DNA of 64,000 nucleotides, from positions 62,001 through 126,000 of the forward strand of contig NZ_FOYY01000003.1 in assembly GCF_900112445.1 (NCBI RefSeq), in the 5' to 3' direction. Positions 8,876 to 18,416 of this stretch are shown piece after piece; position 1 is the first letter of the stretch; each line of letters opens with the position of its first letter. A program made the position numbers and the translations under genes. The DNA is from Thiomicrospira sp. ALE5 (GTDB lineage Bacteria > Pseudomonadota > Gammaproteobacteria > Thiomicrospirales > Thiomicrospiraceae). Under the pieces are notes generated by a model. That model worked only from the letters and a program-made list of their open reading frames with translations, ran no database searches and was not told where the DNA came from.

Positions 8876-9550
8876 ATGTCAGCGATTTTAGCCCTTGATG
8901 CCACTACGGCTAATTGTTCAGTGAGCCTGGTGTTTGAAGATGGTCATGCCATAACCCGCAGTGAGTGGGTGCCACAAGGCCATGCGCGTGTGATCTTGCC
9001 TTGGGTTGATGAGGTGTTACAGCAGGCACAGCTCGACCCACAGCGTTTACGTGCACTCGCCTGGGTGCAGGGACCAGGTGCTTTTACCGGTTTACGTATT
9101 GCTGCTGGGGTGGTGCAAGGCTTAGCCATGGGTTGGCAAAAACCAGTCATTAGCCTGCCCAGTCTCAGTGTATTAGTCAATCAAATCCCCGCGGGCCAGC
9201 GCGAGCTAGGCGGACGATATTGGGCGTTACTCGATGCCAGAATGAATGAAGTTTATGCCCAGTCATTCCAGTATACAGCAGATGGATTTGTGGCTGAAAA
9301 CGATGCGCATTTATGGCCGATTGCGAATTTAACCATGGCGCTTGCCGAGCCACACCAAGGCAGCATCGGGGATTTAATGAACCTAAAACAAGGCTGGGAT
9401 GTCATTAAACCGCTGCTTCATGACTGGCGTGCGGCTTGTCCCGAAGCCGAAGCGGCGGGGCGTTTGGCCTGGTCGCAGCTTGACCAAGCCCGGTCACTTG
9501 ATCAGCAATTACCCGAACCGATTTACCTGCGCCCATCAGTGGTAAAATAA
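8876..9550 (+). CDS. tsaB: tRNA threonylcarbamoyladenosine biosynthesis protein TsaB
   Basis: TsaB is the non-catalytic partner of TsaD/TsaE in forming t6A37 of ANN-decoding tRNAs. The 224-residue ASKHA-fold protein begins ILALDATTANCSVSLV. It contains the conserved GPGAFTGLRIAAGVVQGLA and the downstream LPSLSVL and LLDARMNEVYAQ segments, all diagnostic of TsaB. It follows the DinG-like helicase by 12 bases, so the two are probably co-transcribed, as YoaA and TsaB (YeaZ) neighbours are in other gammaproteobacteria. Confidence 0.95.
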   Translation: MSAILALDATTANCSVSLVFEDGHAITRSEWVPQGHARVILPWVDEVLQQAQLDPQRLRALAWVQGPGAFTGLRIAAGVVQGLAMGWQKPVISLPSLSVLVNQIPAGQRELGGRYWALLDARMNEVYAQSFQYTADGFVAENDAHLWPIANLTMALAEPHQGSIGDLMNLKQGWDVIKPLLHDWRAACPEAEAAGRLAWSQLDQARSLDQQLPEPIYLRPSVVK

Positions 9551-9675
9551 CCCTATTGCTAAAAAAATGTGCAACACCTGTTAACCCCTAGACTTTAAAG
9601 GTTTTTAAGGTAGATTATCGTAGTTGCACACAAACTTATCCACAGTTTCTGTGTAAAACATAACAAGGAGGCCTC

Positions 9676-10128
9676 ATGGCTCAGTATCACACCCTGTTGG
9701 TGGCGGTAGATTTTTCATCAACCAGTACAAAAGCTTTGGCACGAGCACAGGCATTGGCTGACACTTTTAATGCCACGTTACACGTGCTGCATGTCACAGA
9801 ATTACCCAGTTATCCTGTGTTAGAAGATGTTGCAATAACAGGTGTAGCAGGCGCGTGGGTTGATGAGCTGGCCGACAAAGCCGTGGCCGCAGCAGAAAAA
9901 CGTTTAAATCAATTGGTTGCCGATGCGGGGATTGCTGCAGAGTCTATTAAAGTTGTTACCGGTGTGCCACGGCGAATCATTGTTGAGCAAGCCAAAGCTT
10001 GCCATGCAGATTTGATTGTGGTCGGTCGGCGTGGTTTGTCAGGTTTGCAGCGCCTACTGGGTTCAACCGCCGATAGCGTTTTGCACGATGCGTCTTGTGA
10101 TGTGTTAGCCGTCAGTTTAGACGACTAG
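9676..10128 (+). CDS. Universal stress protein (UspA family)
   Basis: A single Usp domain of 150 residues. It begins YHTLLVAVDFSSTSTKAL and ends with VVGRRGLSGLQRLLGSTADSVL, which is the ATP-binding GxxG(9x)G(S/T) signature, so this is the nucleotide-binding type. It has a strong ribosome site (AAGGAGG, 9664-9670) and a 125-base upstream gap, suggesting independent expression, probably in stress or stationary phase. The substrate or partner cannot be read from sequence. Confidence 0.92.
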   Translation: MAQYHTLLVAVDFSSTSTKALARAQALADTFNATLHVLHVTELPSYPVLEDVAITGVAGAWVDELADKAVAAAEKRLNQLVADAGIAAESIKVVTGVPRRIIVEQAKACHADLIVVGRRGLSGLQRLLGSTADSVLHDASCDVLAVSLDD

Positions 10129-10162
10129 TACGCTTGATCGAATAAAATAGTGAGAGGATAGT

Positions 10163-11071
10163 ATGCCCTTAAAAAAATTATCACCCTTAGCAGCAGGCCT
10201 GCTGTTGGCTCAAGCCAGTATGATGCCTTTGACCGCGTCGAATGCGGTCGCAAACCCGAATGCACCCATCAATACAGCCGCCTCTGACCGACATTTTGAT
10301 CAGTTTAAAGTGGGTGATCAAGTCTTCGTCGGCTTGCCTTCAACCACAATACGGGATGATGCCTTTATTATTGGCCGTATTACCCATATCAACGATGACG
10401 GTGATTATCAGTTACAGGTGATGGATTTTGTTGAAGGGCATGATTATGGTGCTTTCTGCACACCGGTGCCGGTTAATGTAACCAGTGACTATGGCGATGG
10501 TTGGGAATTATGGGAGGATACCACTAGCTTGCGTCAGGCGAATTTAGAGTTTGTGGTGCCGCGTGACTCAGTGATGCCCTATCGCACGGGGCAATATCAC
10601 TACATTGAGCGCAATAACACTTGGATTGTGTATGGTCGTTGGATATCCGATGCGCCTATTTTGGCACCAGAACGTATCGAACGTGCACGCAATGATGCCC
10701 CTAACTATGGCTTAGAAGGCATGACCGATGCGTTTAATTTAGCCATCGCGCATCGAATGGCATTTTATGAAAATGGCTGGGGGCGTCCTTACTGGCCTTA
10801 TGAAACAGTGCCGTTTTTAAATGGCCTGTTAGATGAAGTAGAGCAGATACTGGACCAAGACGCTGAAATTAACGAGTTGTTTTTTGCCAAGCCGCGTGAT
10901 CGTGAAGTATTAAATTCGTCGGTTAGAAATGTGTTCTTAATCAGTGCATTAGATAAGCTTGTTAAAGACAGTTATAATCAACTATATGAAGATTTATCTC
11001 AAGCTGATGCGCAGGATGTGGCGCGTTTAACTACGCGTTTAGCCAAGTTAGGTTATGAACCGCGTCGATGA
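10163..11071 (+). CDS. Predicted secreted protein of unknown function
   Basis: A 302-residue protein with an N-terminal signal peptide (LKKL, hydrophobic core to about residue 28, possible cleavage after SNA or AVA). The mature part opens with a small beta-rich region (FKVGDQVFVGLP ... IIGRITHINDDGDYQLQVMDFVEGH) reminiscent of Tudor/SH3-like folds, then an alpha-helical C-terminal half. No catalytic motif was recognised. It overlaps the downstream GTPase gene by four bases, so the pair is translationally coupled. A palindrome at 10194 falls in the signal-peptide codons (AAGLLLA). I do not recognise the family. Confidence 0.75.
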   Translation: MPLKKLSPLAAGLLLAQASMMPLTASNAVANPNAPINTAASDRHFDQFKVGDQVFVGLPSTTIRDDAFIIGRITHINDDGDYQLQVMDFVEGHDYGAFCTPVPVNVTSDYGDGWELWEDTTSLRQANLEFVVPRDSVMPYRTGQYHYIERNNTWIVYGRWISDAPILAPERIERARNDAPNYGLEGMTDAFNLAIAHRMAFYENGWGRPYWPYETVPFLNGLLDEVEQILDQDAEINELFFAKPRDREVLNSSVRNVFLISALDKLVKDSYNQLYEDLSQADAQDVARLTTRLAKLGYEPRR

Positions 11072-12021
11072 TTAATTGGTTCCCTGGGCACATGCACAAG
11101 GCCCGCAAAGAGATTGCTGACGTTATGCCACAAATAGATGTGGTTATTGAGATCCTCGATGCGCGGCTGCCGTTTTCCAGTGAGAACCCGCTTGTTGCTG
11201 GTTTGCGCGGCGAGAAGCCCTGCATTAAATTGCTTAATAAGGCTGATCTAGCCGATCCTGAGCTAACGCAGGCCTGGTTAGATTATTTTGAAGCCCAGCA
11301 AGGTGTGCAGGCTTTGGCGATTAGCGAAAAGAACCCGACCACCTTATCTCCGATATATCAGCGGATTGATAAAGCCTTAGCGGGGCGAGATTTAGCGATT
11401 CGCGGTGGCCGGGTAATGATTATGGGCATCCCCAATGTCGGCAAGTCGACCTTAATTAACGCTTGGGTCGGCAAAAAAATGACTAAAACCGGCAATGAAG
11501 CTGGGGTAACGCGTTCGCAACAAAAAATCAAACTGGCTAATAACCTCACACTAACCGATACGCCCGGTTTTCTATGGCCCAAGCTCACCCCGCCTGAAGC
11601 AGGTTTGCGCTTAGCGATTAGTGGCGCAATTAAAGAAACGGCCTACGACTATATCGATCTTGGCTTATTTACCGCGCAATTTTTAATCCAGTCTTACCCT
11701 GATGCGCTAATAGCGCGTTATGGGGTCGATTTAATGCCATTAGCAGGCCTGCTGCCAGAAGAGCAAGACGAAGCCTTGTTAACTCAAATTGCCCAAAAAC
11801 GCGGCAGTATGCTACGCCCGGGGAGTGTGGATTGGGACAAGGTGTGTCGTTTGTTAGTCAATGAAGTGCGTGATGGTAAGCTTGGCCGTTTAACTTACGA
11901 AACGCCTACGCAATGTGTACAAGAAGTGGCTCGGGCACAGCAAGCTGAGGCTGAAAAAGCGCAATTAAAAGCCCAGAGGGATACCGAGCGCAAGGCTCGA
12001 ACGCGTAAGAATCGAAAATAA
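11068..12021 (+). CDS. Ribosome-assembly GTPase, YlqF/RbgA family
   Basis: A circularly permuted GTPase. The G4 motif (LLNKADL) comes before G1 (GIPNVGKSTLINAW) and G3 (DTPGFLWP), the hallmark of the YlqF/YawG family that matures the large ribosomal subunit. It starts MINWFPGHMHKARKEI, the family's conserved beginning. The C-terminus is a highly basic tail (KAQRDTERKARTRKNRK) consistent with rRNA binding. Its ATG overlaps the stop of the upstream secreted-protein gene. Palindromes lie at 11269 and 11744. Confidence 0.94.
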   Translation: MINWFPGHMHKARKEIADVMPQIDVVIEILDARLPFSSENPLVAGLRGEKPCIKLLNKADLADPELTQAWLDYFEAQQGVQALAISEKNPTTLSPIYQRIDKALAGRDLAIRGGRVMIMGIPNVGKSTLINAWVGKKMTKTGNEAGVTRSQQKIKLANNLTLTDTPGFLWPKLTPPEAGLRLAISGAIKETAYDYIDLGLFTAQFLIQSYPDALIARYGVDLMPLAGLLPEEQDEALLTQIAQKRGSMLRPGSVDWDKVCRLLVNEVRDGKLGRLTYETPTQCVQEVARAQQAEAEKAQLKAQRDTERKARTRKNRK

Positions 12022-12147
12022 ATACGTCATAATGCGTGTTTTTTATTACTTTACTCTTTGTGTTCGCTGTTTATACTTAAGTATTTTTACTAATATATAG
12101 TCGATTCTTATAGAGTCCACTGTTTAATTATTAGTAGGAGTATCATA

Positions 12148-12423
12148 ATGAAAAAGTTGTTAGCAGGGCTGGTGTTAAGTCTTTCAATGGCAGGGTCTGG
12201 GTTAGCGCTGGCCATGAGCAGTGTTAATATCAATCAAGCCAGTGCCGAAGAATTGGCGCAGGCATTAAGTGGAGTCGGTATGGTCAAGGCGCAAGCGATA
12301 GTCGAGTATCGGGAGATGCATGGCCCATTTGAGTCTATTCAAGACTTAGTTAAGGTATCCGGGATTGGCTTGGGTATTTATGAAATGAATGAAGCAAAGT
12401 TAAGCGTGCGGCCACACGACTAG
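12148..12423 (+). CDS. Small secreted helix-hairpin-helix protein (ComEA-like)
   Basis: A 91-residue protein with an N-terminal signal peptide (MKKLL, hydrophobic to about residue 22) and tandem helix-hairpin-helix motifs: VNINQASAEELAQALSGVGMVKAQAIVEYR and LVKVSGIGLGIYEMN. This is the DNA-binding unit of ComEA, the periplasmic DNA receptor in natural transformation. Single-domain secreted versions like this are common in gammaproteobacteria. A good ribosome site (TAGGAG) precedes the ATG. Its presence is relevant to the palindrome discussed elsewhere, but uptake is not demonstrated. Confidence 0.88.
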   Translation: MKKLLAGLVLSLSMAGSGLALAMSSVNINQASAEELAQALSGVGMVKAQAIVEYREMHGPFESIQDLVKVSGIGLGIYEMNEAKLSVRPHD

Positions 12424-12461
12424 TCTATTAGATTGCACAGAGACAGATGATTATTCAGGGT

Positions 12462-13454
12462 TTAATATTTAGACTTTACTAACTGAGTAATTTGATCTTT
12501 AGATAAATCCCAGCGATTATGTACCCACAAGTACTGGCTGGGATTTTTTTTGATTTCATGTTCGTAAAGCGCATGCAAACGTTGCGTGTCTTGAGCCTCA
12601 TCGCCACTCGGAAAGGCATCTAACGCCGGATAAAACTTCACTACATAATACCAACCTTGTTTTGGGAAGCGAACCGGGTCGTAACGCCGCTCGGTAAAGG
12701 TTGGCACCACTAAGGCATGGGTCAGTGCAGCGAGTTTTGAGGTGGCGGTATGGCTTTTGGCTGGTTGGCCAAAAAATGGAATGGTGACATGGCCTTTGCC
12801 TCGATAGCGTTGATCAGGTAAGTAGCCGAGTGCCTGTTTTTGGCGTAATAGTTTAATCATCTTGCGGGTATCGTTGGCACTGACGGGTGCGGTGATATGC
12901 TCACCAATTTGGAAGCTGCGGCCTCGTAAAATCAGCGCATCCACTAAAGGATGATCATGCGGTCGATAAATAGGGTGTATATCCATTAGACGCGCAATGA
13001 TTAAGCCTGTAATTTCTAAATGCGTAAAGTGCGGGGTGAGTATAATTAAGCCTTGGTTTTGCTCACGCGCTGCCTCAAGATGTTCTAGGTCCTCAAACTC
13101 AACCGCTAATCTATCTTCGCGTTGATCACTGCGATAGGGCCCAAACCAGGTTTCAGTCATTTCAGCAAACACTTGGATCCCCAGCGATTTAAAGTGTGCT
13201 TGTGCAATGGCTTTGCGTTCTAGTGGCGTTTTTTCAGGAAAGGCGAGCGTTAAATTGGCCAAAACCAAACGGCGTCGTGAACGGGCTAGGGCGTACAGCA
13301 CTAAACCAAGCCATTCACTTGCGCGGTAACGCAATTTAAGCGGCAACTTGCTCAATAGCCAAAGCAAGCCGACACCTAACCAAATGCCCCAGTATTGGGG
13401 TGCCTTAAATTGTCGCAACAACTCACTCACGCGAGCCATCTCCCTGTAATTCAC
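12462..13454 (-). CDS. lpxL: Lipid A biosynthesis late acyltransferase (LpxL/HtrB family)
   Basis: This inner-membrane enzyme adds a secondary acyl chain to lipid A. Motifs seen are ILTPHFTHLEITG (the HX4E catalytic pair), YRPHDHPLVD, and LPDQRYRGKGHVTIPFFGQPA, all typical of the LpxL/LpxM family; the choice between lauroyl and other chains cannot be made. A membrane anchor lies near residues 20-45. The GTG start at 13454 overlaps the 3' end of msbA by 32 bases, so the two minus-strand genes are coupled. An internal ATG at 13439 is possible. Confidence 0.92.
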   Translation of the reverse strand: MNYREMARVSELLRQFKAPQYWGIWLGVGLLWLLSKLPLKLRYRASEWLGLVLYALARSRRRLVLANLTLAFPEKTPLERKAIAQAHFKSLGIQVFAEMTETWFGPYRSDQREDRLAVEFEDLEHLEAAREQNQGLIILTPHFTHLEITGLIIARLMDIHPIYRPHDHPLVDALILRGRSFQIGEHITAPVSANDTRKMIKLLRQKQALGYLPDQRYRGKGHVTIPFFGQPAKSHTATSKLAALTHALVVPTFTERRYDPVRFPKQGWYYVVKFYPALDAFPSGDEAQDTQRLHALYEHEIKKNPSQYLWVHNRWDLSKDQITQLVKSKY

Positions 13455-15174
13455 CCTGCTGCTGAAGTCTTGCGTAAGCCCCTTGTCTAGCCAAAAGCTG
13501 ACTATGGGTACCTAGTTCAACTAATTCACCCTGGTCAAGCACCACAATTTGATCCGCTTGTTCAATGGTGCTTAAGCGATGAGCAATAATAATCACTGTG
13601 CGATTTTGGCGCAGCTTTGCCATCGCCTGTTGAATCATCGCTTCACTCTGATTATCCAGCGCCGAGGTAGCTTCATCCAGTATTAATATGGGTGCGTTTT
13701 TCAAAAAGGCCCGCGCAATCGCAATACGCTGACGTTGGCCACCGGATAACAGTGCACCATTATCACCAATAATGGTATCCAGGCCTGCGGGCAGCTTTTC
13801 AATAAACTCCCAAGCATGCGCATCCTTGGCGGCTTGGATAATCGCTGCTTCATCAAATTCATCATGACCATAAGCAATGTTAGCGCGAATCGAGTCATTA
13901 AATAGCACGACATGCTGACTTACAAAGGCAATATGCGAGCGCAGATAATTGAGTTCAATTTCAGAGAGCGGGGTGTTATCCAATAGAATCTCCCCGCTAC
14001 TAGGGGCATAAAAGCGGGCAATTAAATTAACAAGTGTGCTTTTGCCACTCCCCGACGCCCCAACTAAGGCGGTGGTTTGATAGGCTGGGATGGTTAAATT
14101 AACGTTTTTGAGGGTCGGAGTTGTGGCTGTGTCATAGTGGAACACCAGGTTATTAAGTCGCAACTCGCCTTTAACCGGTGGTTTTTGGGTGCCGGTGTTG
14201 GTTTCATTAGCTATGATTAGAAAGTCAAAAATACTTTCTGCGGCCGCAAGACCTTTTTGCAGCGTGATATTGACGCTAGTTAAACGGCGAATGGGGTCAA
14301 AAGTTAACGCCATGGCCAAGATAAAAGAAACCAGTTCTCCGGGTGTGAAGGCGCCATCTGCGGCCAGTTTCATTGCAAAATAAACTACAAAGGATAAAGC
14401 GATGGCTGCAATCACCTGCACCAAAGGCACATTCAATGCTGATACGCGAACTTGTTTAATGTTGTACTGCATTTGTTTGGCAAGTACTCGATTAAATCGA
14501 CTGATCTCATAGCCTTCAGCACCATAGACTTTAATATCTTTATGTGCATGGATGCTTTCTTCGAGTTGTTGGGTTACTGCCCCCATATTTTCTTGCGATT
14601 TGCGGCTGTACTTGCGCATTAGTTGGCTGGCTTTATTAATCAAGAAGGCGACCACTGGGGCAATAATTAACATCAGCAAGGTCAGCTCCCACGAAACATA
14701 GAGCATATAGGCGACCAGTGCAATAATCATTAAGGTATCGCGAATTAGAATAACCCATGCATTCACCAAGGCTTGACTCGTTTGCGATACGTTGTGGGTG
14801 ATTTTTGACATCAAGTGGCCGGATGTAGTTTCTTGGAAACTTTGCAACGTCATAAATTGCAATTTCTCAAACATGTCATGACGGATTTGTAGGGTAGCAC
14901 GTTCGCTAATCCATTGACTCACAACCTTACTGATATATTCAAATACCCCTTTAAAAATAAATACCAAGGCCAATAAAAAAGGCAGAATCACAAAGCTATT
15001 AGGATCTTGTTCAATTAAGCCAACATCGACCAAATCCTTTAACACATAAGCCGTTGCAGGTTCTAAAAGAGCAATGATGACTAGACTAAAAAGGGTTAGA
15101 GCAATGGCTGATTTGTACGGAACAATATAGCGTAATAGCTTGCCATAGAGTCGTAATGATTGTTTATCGTACAT
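13423..15174 (-). CDS. msbA: Lipid A export ABC transporter MsbA
   Basis: A 583-residue half-transporter that flips lipid A-core across the inner membrane as a homodimer. An N-terminal six-helix membrane domain (about 15-320) is followed by an ATPase domain. Walker A is GASGSGKST, the ABC signature LSGGQRQRIAIARA, Walker B ILILDEATSALD, and the switch His is in IIIAHRLST. It precedes lpxL in the same operon and lies close to LPS-core genes. Palindrome CAGGCCTG at 13780. Confidence 0.95.
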   Translation of the reverse strand: MYDKQSLRLYGKLLRYIVPYKSAIALTLFSLVIIALLEPATAYVLKDLVDVGLIEQDPNSFVILPFLLALVFIFKGVFEYISKVVSQWISERATLQIRHDMFEKLQFMTLQSFQETTSGHLMSKITHNVSQTSQALVNAWVILIRDTLMIIALVAYMLYVSWELTLLMLIIAPVVAFLINKASQLMRKYSRKSQENMGAVTQQLEESIHAHKDIKVYGAEGYEISRFNRVLAKQMQYNIKQVRVSALNVPLVQVIAAIALSFVVYFAMKLAADGAFTPGELVSFILAMALTFDPIRRLTSVNITLQKGLAAAESIFDFLIIANETNTGTQKPPVKGELRLNNLVFHYDTATTPTLKNVNLTIPAYQTTALVGASGSGKSTLVNLIARFYAPSSGEILLDNTPLSEIELNYLRSHIAFVSQHVVLFNDSIRANIAYGHDEFDEAAIIQAAKDAHAWEFIEKLPAGLDTIIGDNGALLSGGQRQRIAIARAFLKNAPILILDEATSALDNQSEAMIQQAMAKLRQNRTVIIIAHRLSTIEQADQIVVLDQGELVELGTHSQLLARQGAYARLQQQGELQGDGSRE

Positions 15175-15186
15175 GAGCAGACCCAG

Positions 15187-15855
15187 CTATTCGCGACGTA
15201 AAAGGCCGTTGACAATCAAATTCGCCCAACCTTGGCTTTTAAAGTCTTTAGCAAGTTCACTTGGGTCATAATGTTGCTCGACCCATTGCCAAAATTCAAT
15301 TTCAGGATGCTGGGCGGCAAAGGCTTCAAAGCAATCGAAAAAATAATCTAAGCGACCTGTATCGGCCCAACGGAAATGGCCATACTTGATAGCCAATTCT
15401 GCGCGAGCCTCATAAACAGGCTCTTTCAAACGTGTAATACGGTACAGCACGCTAGCTAAGCCTGCACGATCAGCGCCCGACTTACAATGCATAAGAATAG
15501 GGTAGTCGGCTGTATCAAACATTGCTTTTAAGGCACTAAGTTCAGATATTTTTGGCATTCGTCTTGAAGAAAGTTTAATGTTTACAAGTTTTACATCAAA
15601 CTTTTCACATGCTTCAGCTTCAAGTAAGTGAGCCCCAGACCGGTTCGCCTTACGCAAACTTACGATAGTTTTAATACCGTGCTCGCGTTTTATTTTTTTA
15701 ATAAATCCCGCAGAAGGATGATTGCTTCGGTAAGCTTCTGGGCTTAATTGGTAAAAATTACGATAGACTTTGCGGAGCAGTTCATGGTCAATAAACCACG
15801 CATGAAGAATGGCTAGAATGCGTTGACCAATGGATAGCTGAGAAGAAGATGACAT
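15187..15855 (-). CDS. Dual-specificity/tyrosine phosphatase-like protein
   Basis: About 222 residues with the CX5R phosphatase loop MHCKSGADRAG and a preceding TIVSLRKANRSG strand that resembles the Siw14/DSP-like family. In an LPS cluster next to msbA it may dephosphorylate a lipid A, core sugar or inositol-like phosphate, or a protein; the substrate is unknown. The ATG at 15855 is preferred over an upstream TTG at 15873. It is co-directional with msbA (12-base gap) and divergent from the kinase-like gene at 15929, an appealing kinase/phosphatase pairing. Confidence 0.82.
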   Translation of the reverse strand: MSSSSQLSIGQRILAILHAWFIDHELLRKVYRNFYQLSPEAYRSNHPSAGFIKKIKREHGIKTIVSLRKANRSGAHLLEAEACEKFDVKLVNIKLSSRRMPKISELSALKAMFDTADYPILMHCKSGADRAGLASVLYRITRLKEPVYEARAELAIKYGHFRWADTGRLDYFFDCFEAFAAQHPEIEFWQWVEQHYDPSELAKDFKSQGWANLIVNGLLRRE

Positions 15856-15928
15856 CAATAGGGTTCTATTCAATTAAAAACTCGCTTATTCTACCGTTTT
15901 TACAAATAAAAAGGTAATAGACTGAGTT

Positions 15929-17149
15929 ATGGCGACAGTGACTTCCCTTTTAAGGCTTTTAACAAGGCTACGGTGCTATGTTGTTGGTCGTGCCAAATTC
16001 TATTATGCAAAATATCGCTTACCTAACCCACAGCCTTTAACCTTAAAAACATTAGATTCTTTTATTGAAGCCTTGGTTGATGACCCAAGCTACCAAAATC
16101 TACTAGCTTTTCAAAAGCAGCATGATGACCCATTTAAGCTCATAGTATGGATCAAATCTCATGGTAGTGACCGTTTAAAATCGGCCATGTCAACCGCGCC
16201 TGAAAATTGGTTAATGCTAAAAGATGCAACGGACATGGCACAAATACTTGATGATATGCCTAGATTTAAGCAGGCCGTGCATGACTATGATGCTCAGATT
16301 CAATTGAGTTCTGCTCAGGCCTGTTTTTACGGGCGAGGGCATGGCATGGATAGCCTTAACGTATATCGTAAAATTGAATCTAATGACACTGGCGAATTGT
16401 TTGAAAAAATCTACTTAAAAACCAGTCGTGATTGGCAGTTGCAGGCCTGGTTATATGCTCATCTACAACCTATCCTTAATCCAGCGGTCATTAAGTTACC
16501 CACATTGGTCAACGCCCAAGAAGGGGTGCATCTTGTTGCAGCGTATTTTGAATTTATCAATGAACCGCTTGATGATATTCAAGCTAAAAAGCGATTGTTG
16601 CAGCGAGGCGTCGCAATTCAGCAGGAGCTATGGCGCATTTCATCAGACTATCCGGAATTGCTCAAAACTCTACCAGAAAACTTAGATCAACTCTCAGCGA
16701 TTCCGCTATTTAATGCGTGTCTGCAACGATTGGCAAGTTTTGAGCAGGAACTAAACAAATATGTAACTTTTGAATTCAATCTGCACTGGTTGCAACACCA
16801 GCTTGCGATTGTTAACCAGCATCCAAAACAACTGTGTCATGGTGATATTCATGGTAAAAACTTGTCATCCGCAGGCTGGGTGATCGATTGGGATAATCTA
16901 GGCTACTACCCCATAGGTTACGACATGGCACTGCTATTGTCTAAGGTGCAAAACATTTACTCTATCGAACACTTAGAGCAGGTAATTGAACAGAATGTGC
17001 TAGTCCATTACCCAGAAAACCTCAAGCTTAAGATTAAAATCAACATGATGTTCTTAATGGCCGTGTTGTATGCGCGCAAGATTAATGAGCGTATCACCAT
17101 GGAGATGCTGGCCAGCATATTGGAATGGTTGGAGCGACATGTGCACTAA
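15929..17149 (+). CDS. Aminoglycoside phosphotransferase-like kinase of LPS core
   Basis: A 406-residue protein whose C-terminal half carries the APH/choline-kinase catalytic loop LCHGDIHGKNL (Brenner motif, Asp base) and the metal-binding VIDWDNLGYYPIGYD. The N-terminal third is not recognised. Kinases of this fold in LPS loci phosphorylate Kdo or heptose. That role is inferred from neighbours hldD and waaC; the substrate could be something else. It runs divergently from the phosphatase gene. Palindromes at 16316 and 16442; the second encodes LQAWLY. Confidence 0.8.
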   Translation: MATVTSLLRLLTRLRCYVVGRAKFYYAKYRLPNPQPLTLKTLDSFIEALVDDPSYQNLLAFQKQHDDPFKLIVWIKSHGSDRLKSAMSTAPENWLMLKDATDMAQILDDMPRFKQAVHDYDAQIQLSSAQACFYGRGHGMDSLNVYRKIESNDTGELFEKIYLKTSRDWQLQAWLYAHLQPILNPAVIKLPTLVNAQEGVHLVAAYFEFINEPLDDIQAKKRLLQRGVAIQQELWRISSDYPELLKTLPENLDQLSAIPLFNACLQRLASFEQELNKYVTFEFNLHWLQHQLAIVNQHPKQLCHGDIHGKNLSSAGWVIDWDNLGYYPIGYDMALLLSKVQNIYSIEHLEQVIEQNVLVHYPENLKLKIKINMMFLMAVLYARKINERITMEMLASILEWLERHVH

Positions 17150-17209
17150 AGTGCTAAAATATAGGCTATACAAAACTAATAGAAATTAACTTAACAAGCA
17201 GGATGTAAC

Positions 17210-18178
17210 ATGATCGTAGTCACTGGTGGGGCAGGGTTTATTGGCAGCAACATTGTGAAGGCGCTGAATGCCCAAGGGCGTAGCGATATTATTGTGGTGG
17301 ATAATCTTAAAAACGGTAAAAAGTTTATCAATATTGCCGATTGCGATATTGCCGATTACCTGGATAAAGAAGACTTTCAAGCGCGTATTTTTGCCGAAGA
17401 AGGGTTGCCAAAGATTGACTGCATTTTCCATGAGGGTGCGTGTTCCGCCACCACCGAATGGGACGGCAAATACGTCATGGATAATAACTACGAGTACTCC
17501 AAAGACTTGTTGAACTTTTGTTCAGACCGCAAAATCCCGTTTCTGTATGCATCTTCAGCCGCCACCTATGGTGATGGCCCAACCTTTATCGAAGAGCGTC
17601 AATATGAAAAGCCGCTCAATGTTTATGGTTACTCAAAGTTTCAGTTTGACCAATATGTGCGCCAAATTCTGCCTCAGGCACAAAGCCAAGTGGCTGGGTT
17701 TCGTTATTTCAATGTGTATGGACCGCGTGAACAACACAAAGGCGATATGGCCAGCGTGGCGTTTAAACTGCATAACCAAATTTTACGCGGTGAAAATCCC
17801 AAACTGTTTGGCGAGTACGATGGCTATGGCCCGGGCATGCAAACCCGCGACTTTGTCTATATTGAGGACGTGGTGAAGGTCAATTTATGGTTTATGGCAA
17901 ACCCGCATAAATCCGGCATCTTTAATCTCGGTCCAGCAGCAGCCGAGCCGTTTAAAAACGTTGCCGAAGCGGTCATCAACTTCCACGGCAAAGGGCAGAT
18001 TGAATATATTCCGTTCCCGGAACACTTAAAGGGCGCTTATCAAAGTTTTACTCAAGCCGACAATACGCGTTTGCGTCAGGCCGGTTATAGCGACAAATTC
18101 CACACCGTCGCTGAAGGGGTGCACAAATACCTCAGCTGGCTCACCGAAAACAAACATTTCTTAGATTTTAGTCGATGA
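17210..18178 (+). CDS. hldD: ADP-L-glycero-D-manno-heptose 6-epimerase
   Basis: HldD makes the L,D-heptose donor for the LPS inner core. This short-chain dehydrogenase-fold protein has the NADP-binding [10 protein letters not shown] at the N-terminus, the family-specific [20 protein letters not shown], catalytic [11 protein letters not shown] (YxxxK), and [15 protein letters not shown]. Its 322 residues match the family. It is followed immediately by a small gene pair and then waaC. In many enterics the order is hldD-waaF-waaC. Confidence 0.96.
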   Translation: MIVVTGGAGFIGSNIVKALNAQGRSDIIVVDNLKNGKKFINIADCDIADYLDKEDFQARIFAEEGLPKIDCIFHEGACSATTEWDGKYVMDNNYEYSKDLLNFCSDRKIPFLYASSAATYGDGPTFIEERQYEKPLNVYGYSKFQFDQYVRQILPQAQSQVAGFRYFNVYGPREQHKGDMASVAFKLHNQILRGENPKLFGEYDGYGPGMQTRDFVYIEDVVKVNLWFMANPHKSGIFNLGPAAAEPFKNVAEAVINFHGKGQIEYIPFPEHLKGAYQSFTQADNTRLRQAGYSDKFHTVAEGVHKYLSWLTENKHFLDFSR

Positions 18179-18185
18179 TTAAAAG

Positions 18186-18416
18186 ATGCCAACACTGTTA
18201 AATTTCGATGGGTTTAAGTTTTTCTTTTATGCAAATGACCACTTGCCTGCGCATGTTCATGTGTTAAAAGGAGGCAGTTGGGCTAAAATTGAGCTTGAAA
18301 ATTTAGAAGTGGTCAGTTCGAGTTTTAAGCCAGCAGAACTAAAGAAAGTCTTAGAAATAGTTAATCAGCATCAGCAAGAATTTTTGGAGAAGTGGTATGA
18401 ATGGTTTAGCCGGTAA
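18186..18416 (+). CDS. DUF4160-family small protein
   Basis: A 76-residue protein of the DUF4160 type, recognised by FKFFFYANDHLPAHVHVLKGGSWAKIEL with its conserved His residues. These proteins are usually paired with a DUF2442 protein, as here, and have been proposed as toxin-antitoxin-like modules; that function is not established. It overlaps the next gene by about 20 bases. The pair interrupts the expected hldD-waaC linkage. Confidence 0.8.
   Translation: MPTLLNFDGFKFFFYANDHLPAHVHVLKGGSWAKIELENLEVVSSSFKPAELKKVLEIVNQHQQEFLEKWYEWFSR

Noticed and set aside
12022-12060. Possible terminator after the YlqF-like gene
   Set aside because: Only a three-base stem (ACG/CGT) before a T-run; too weak to call.
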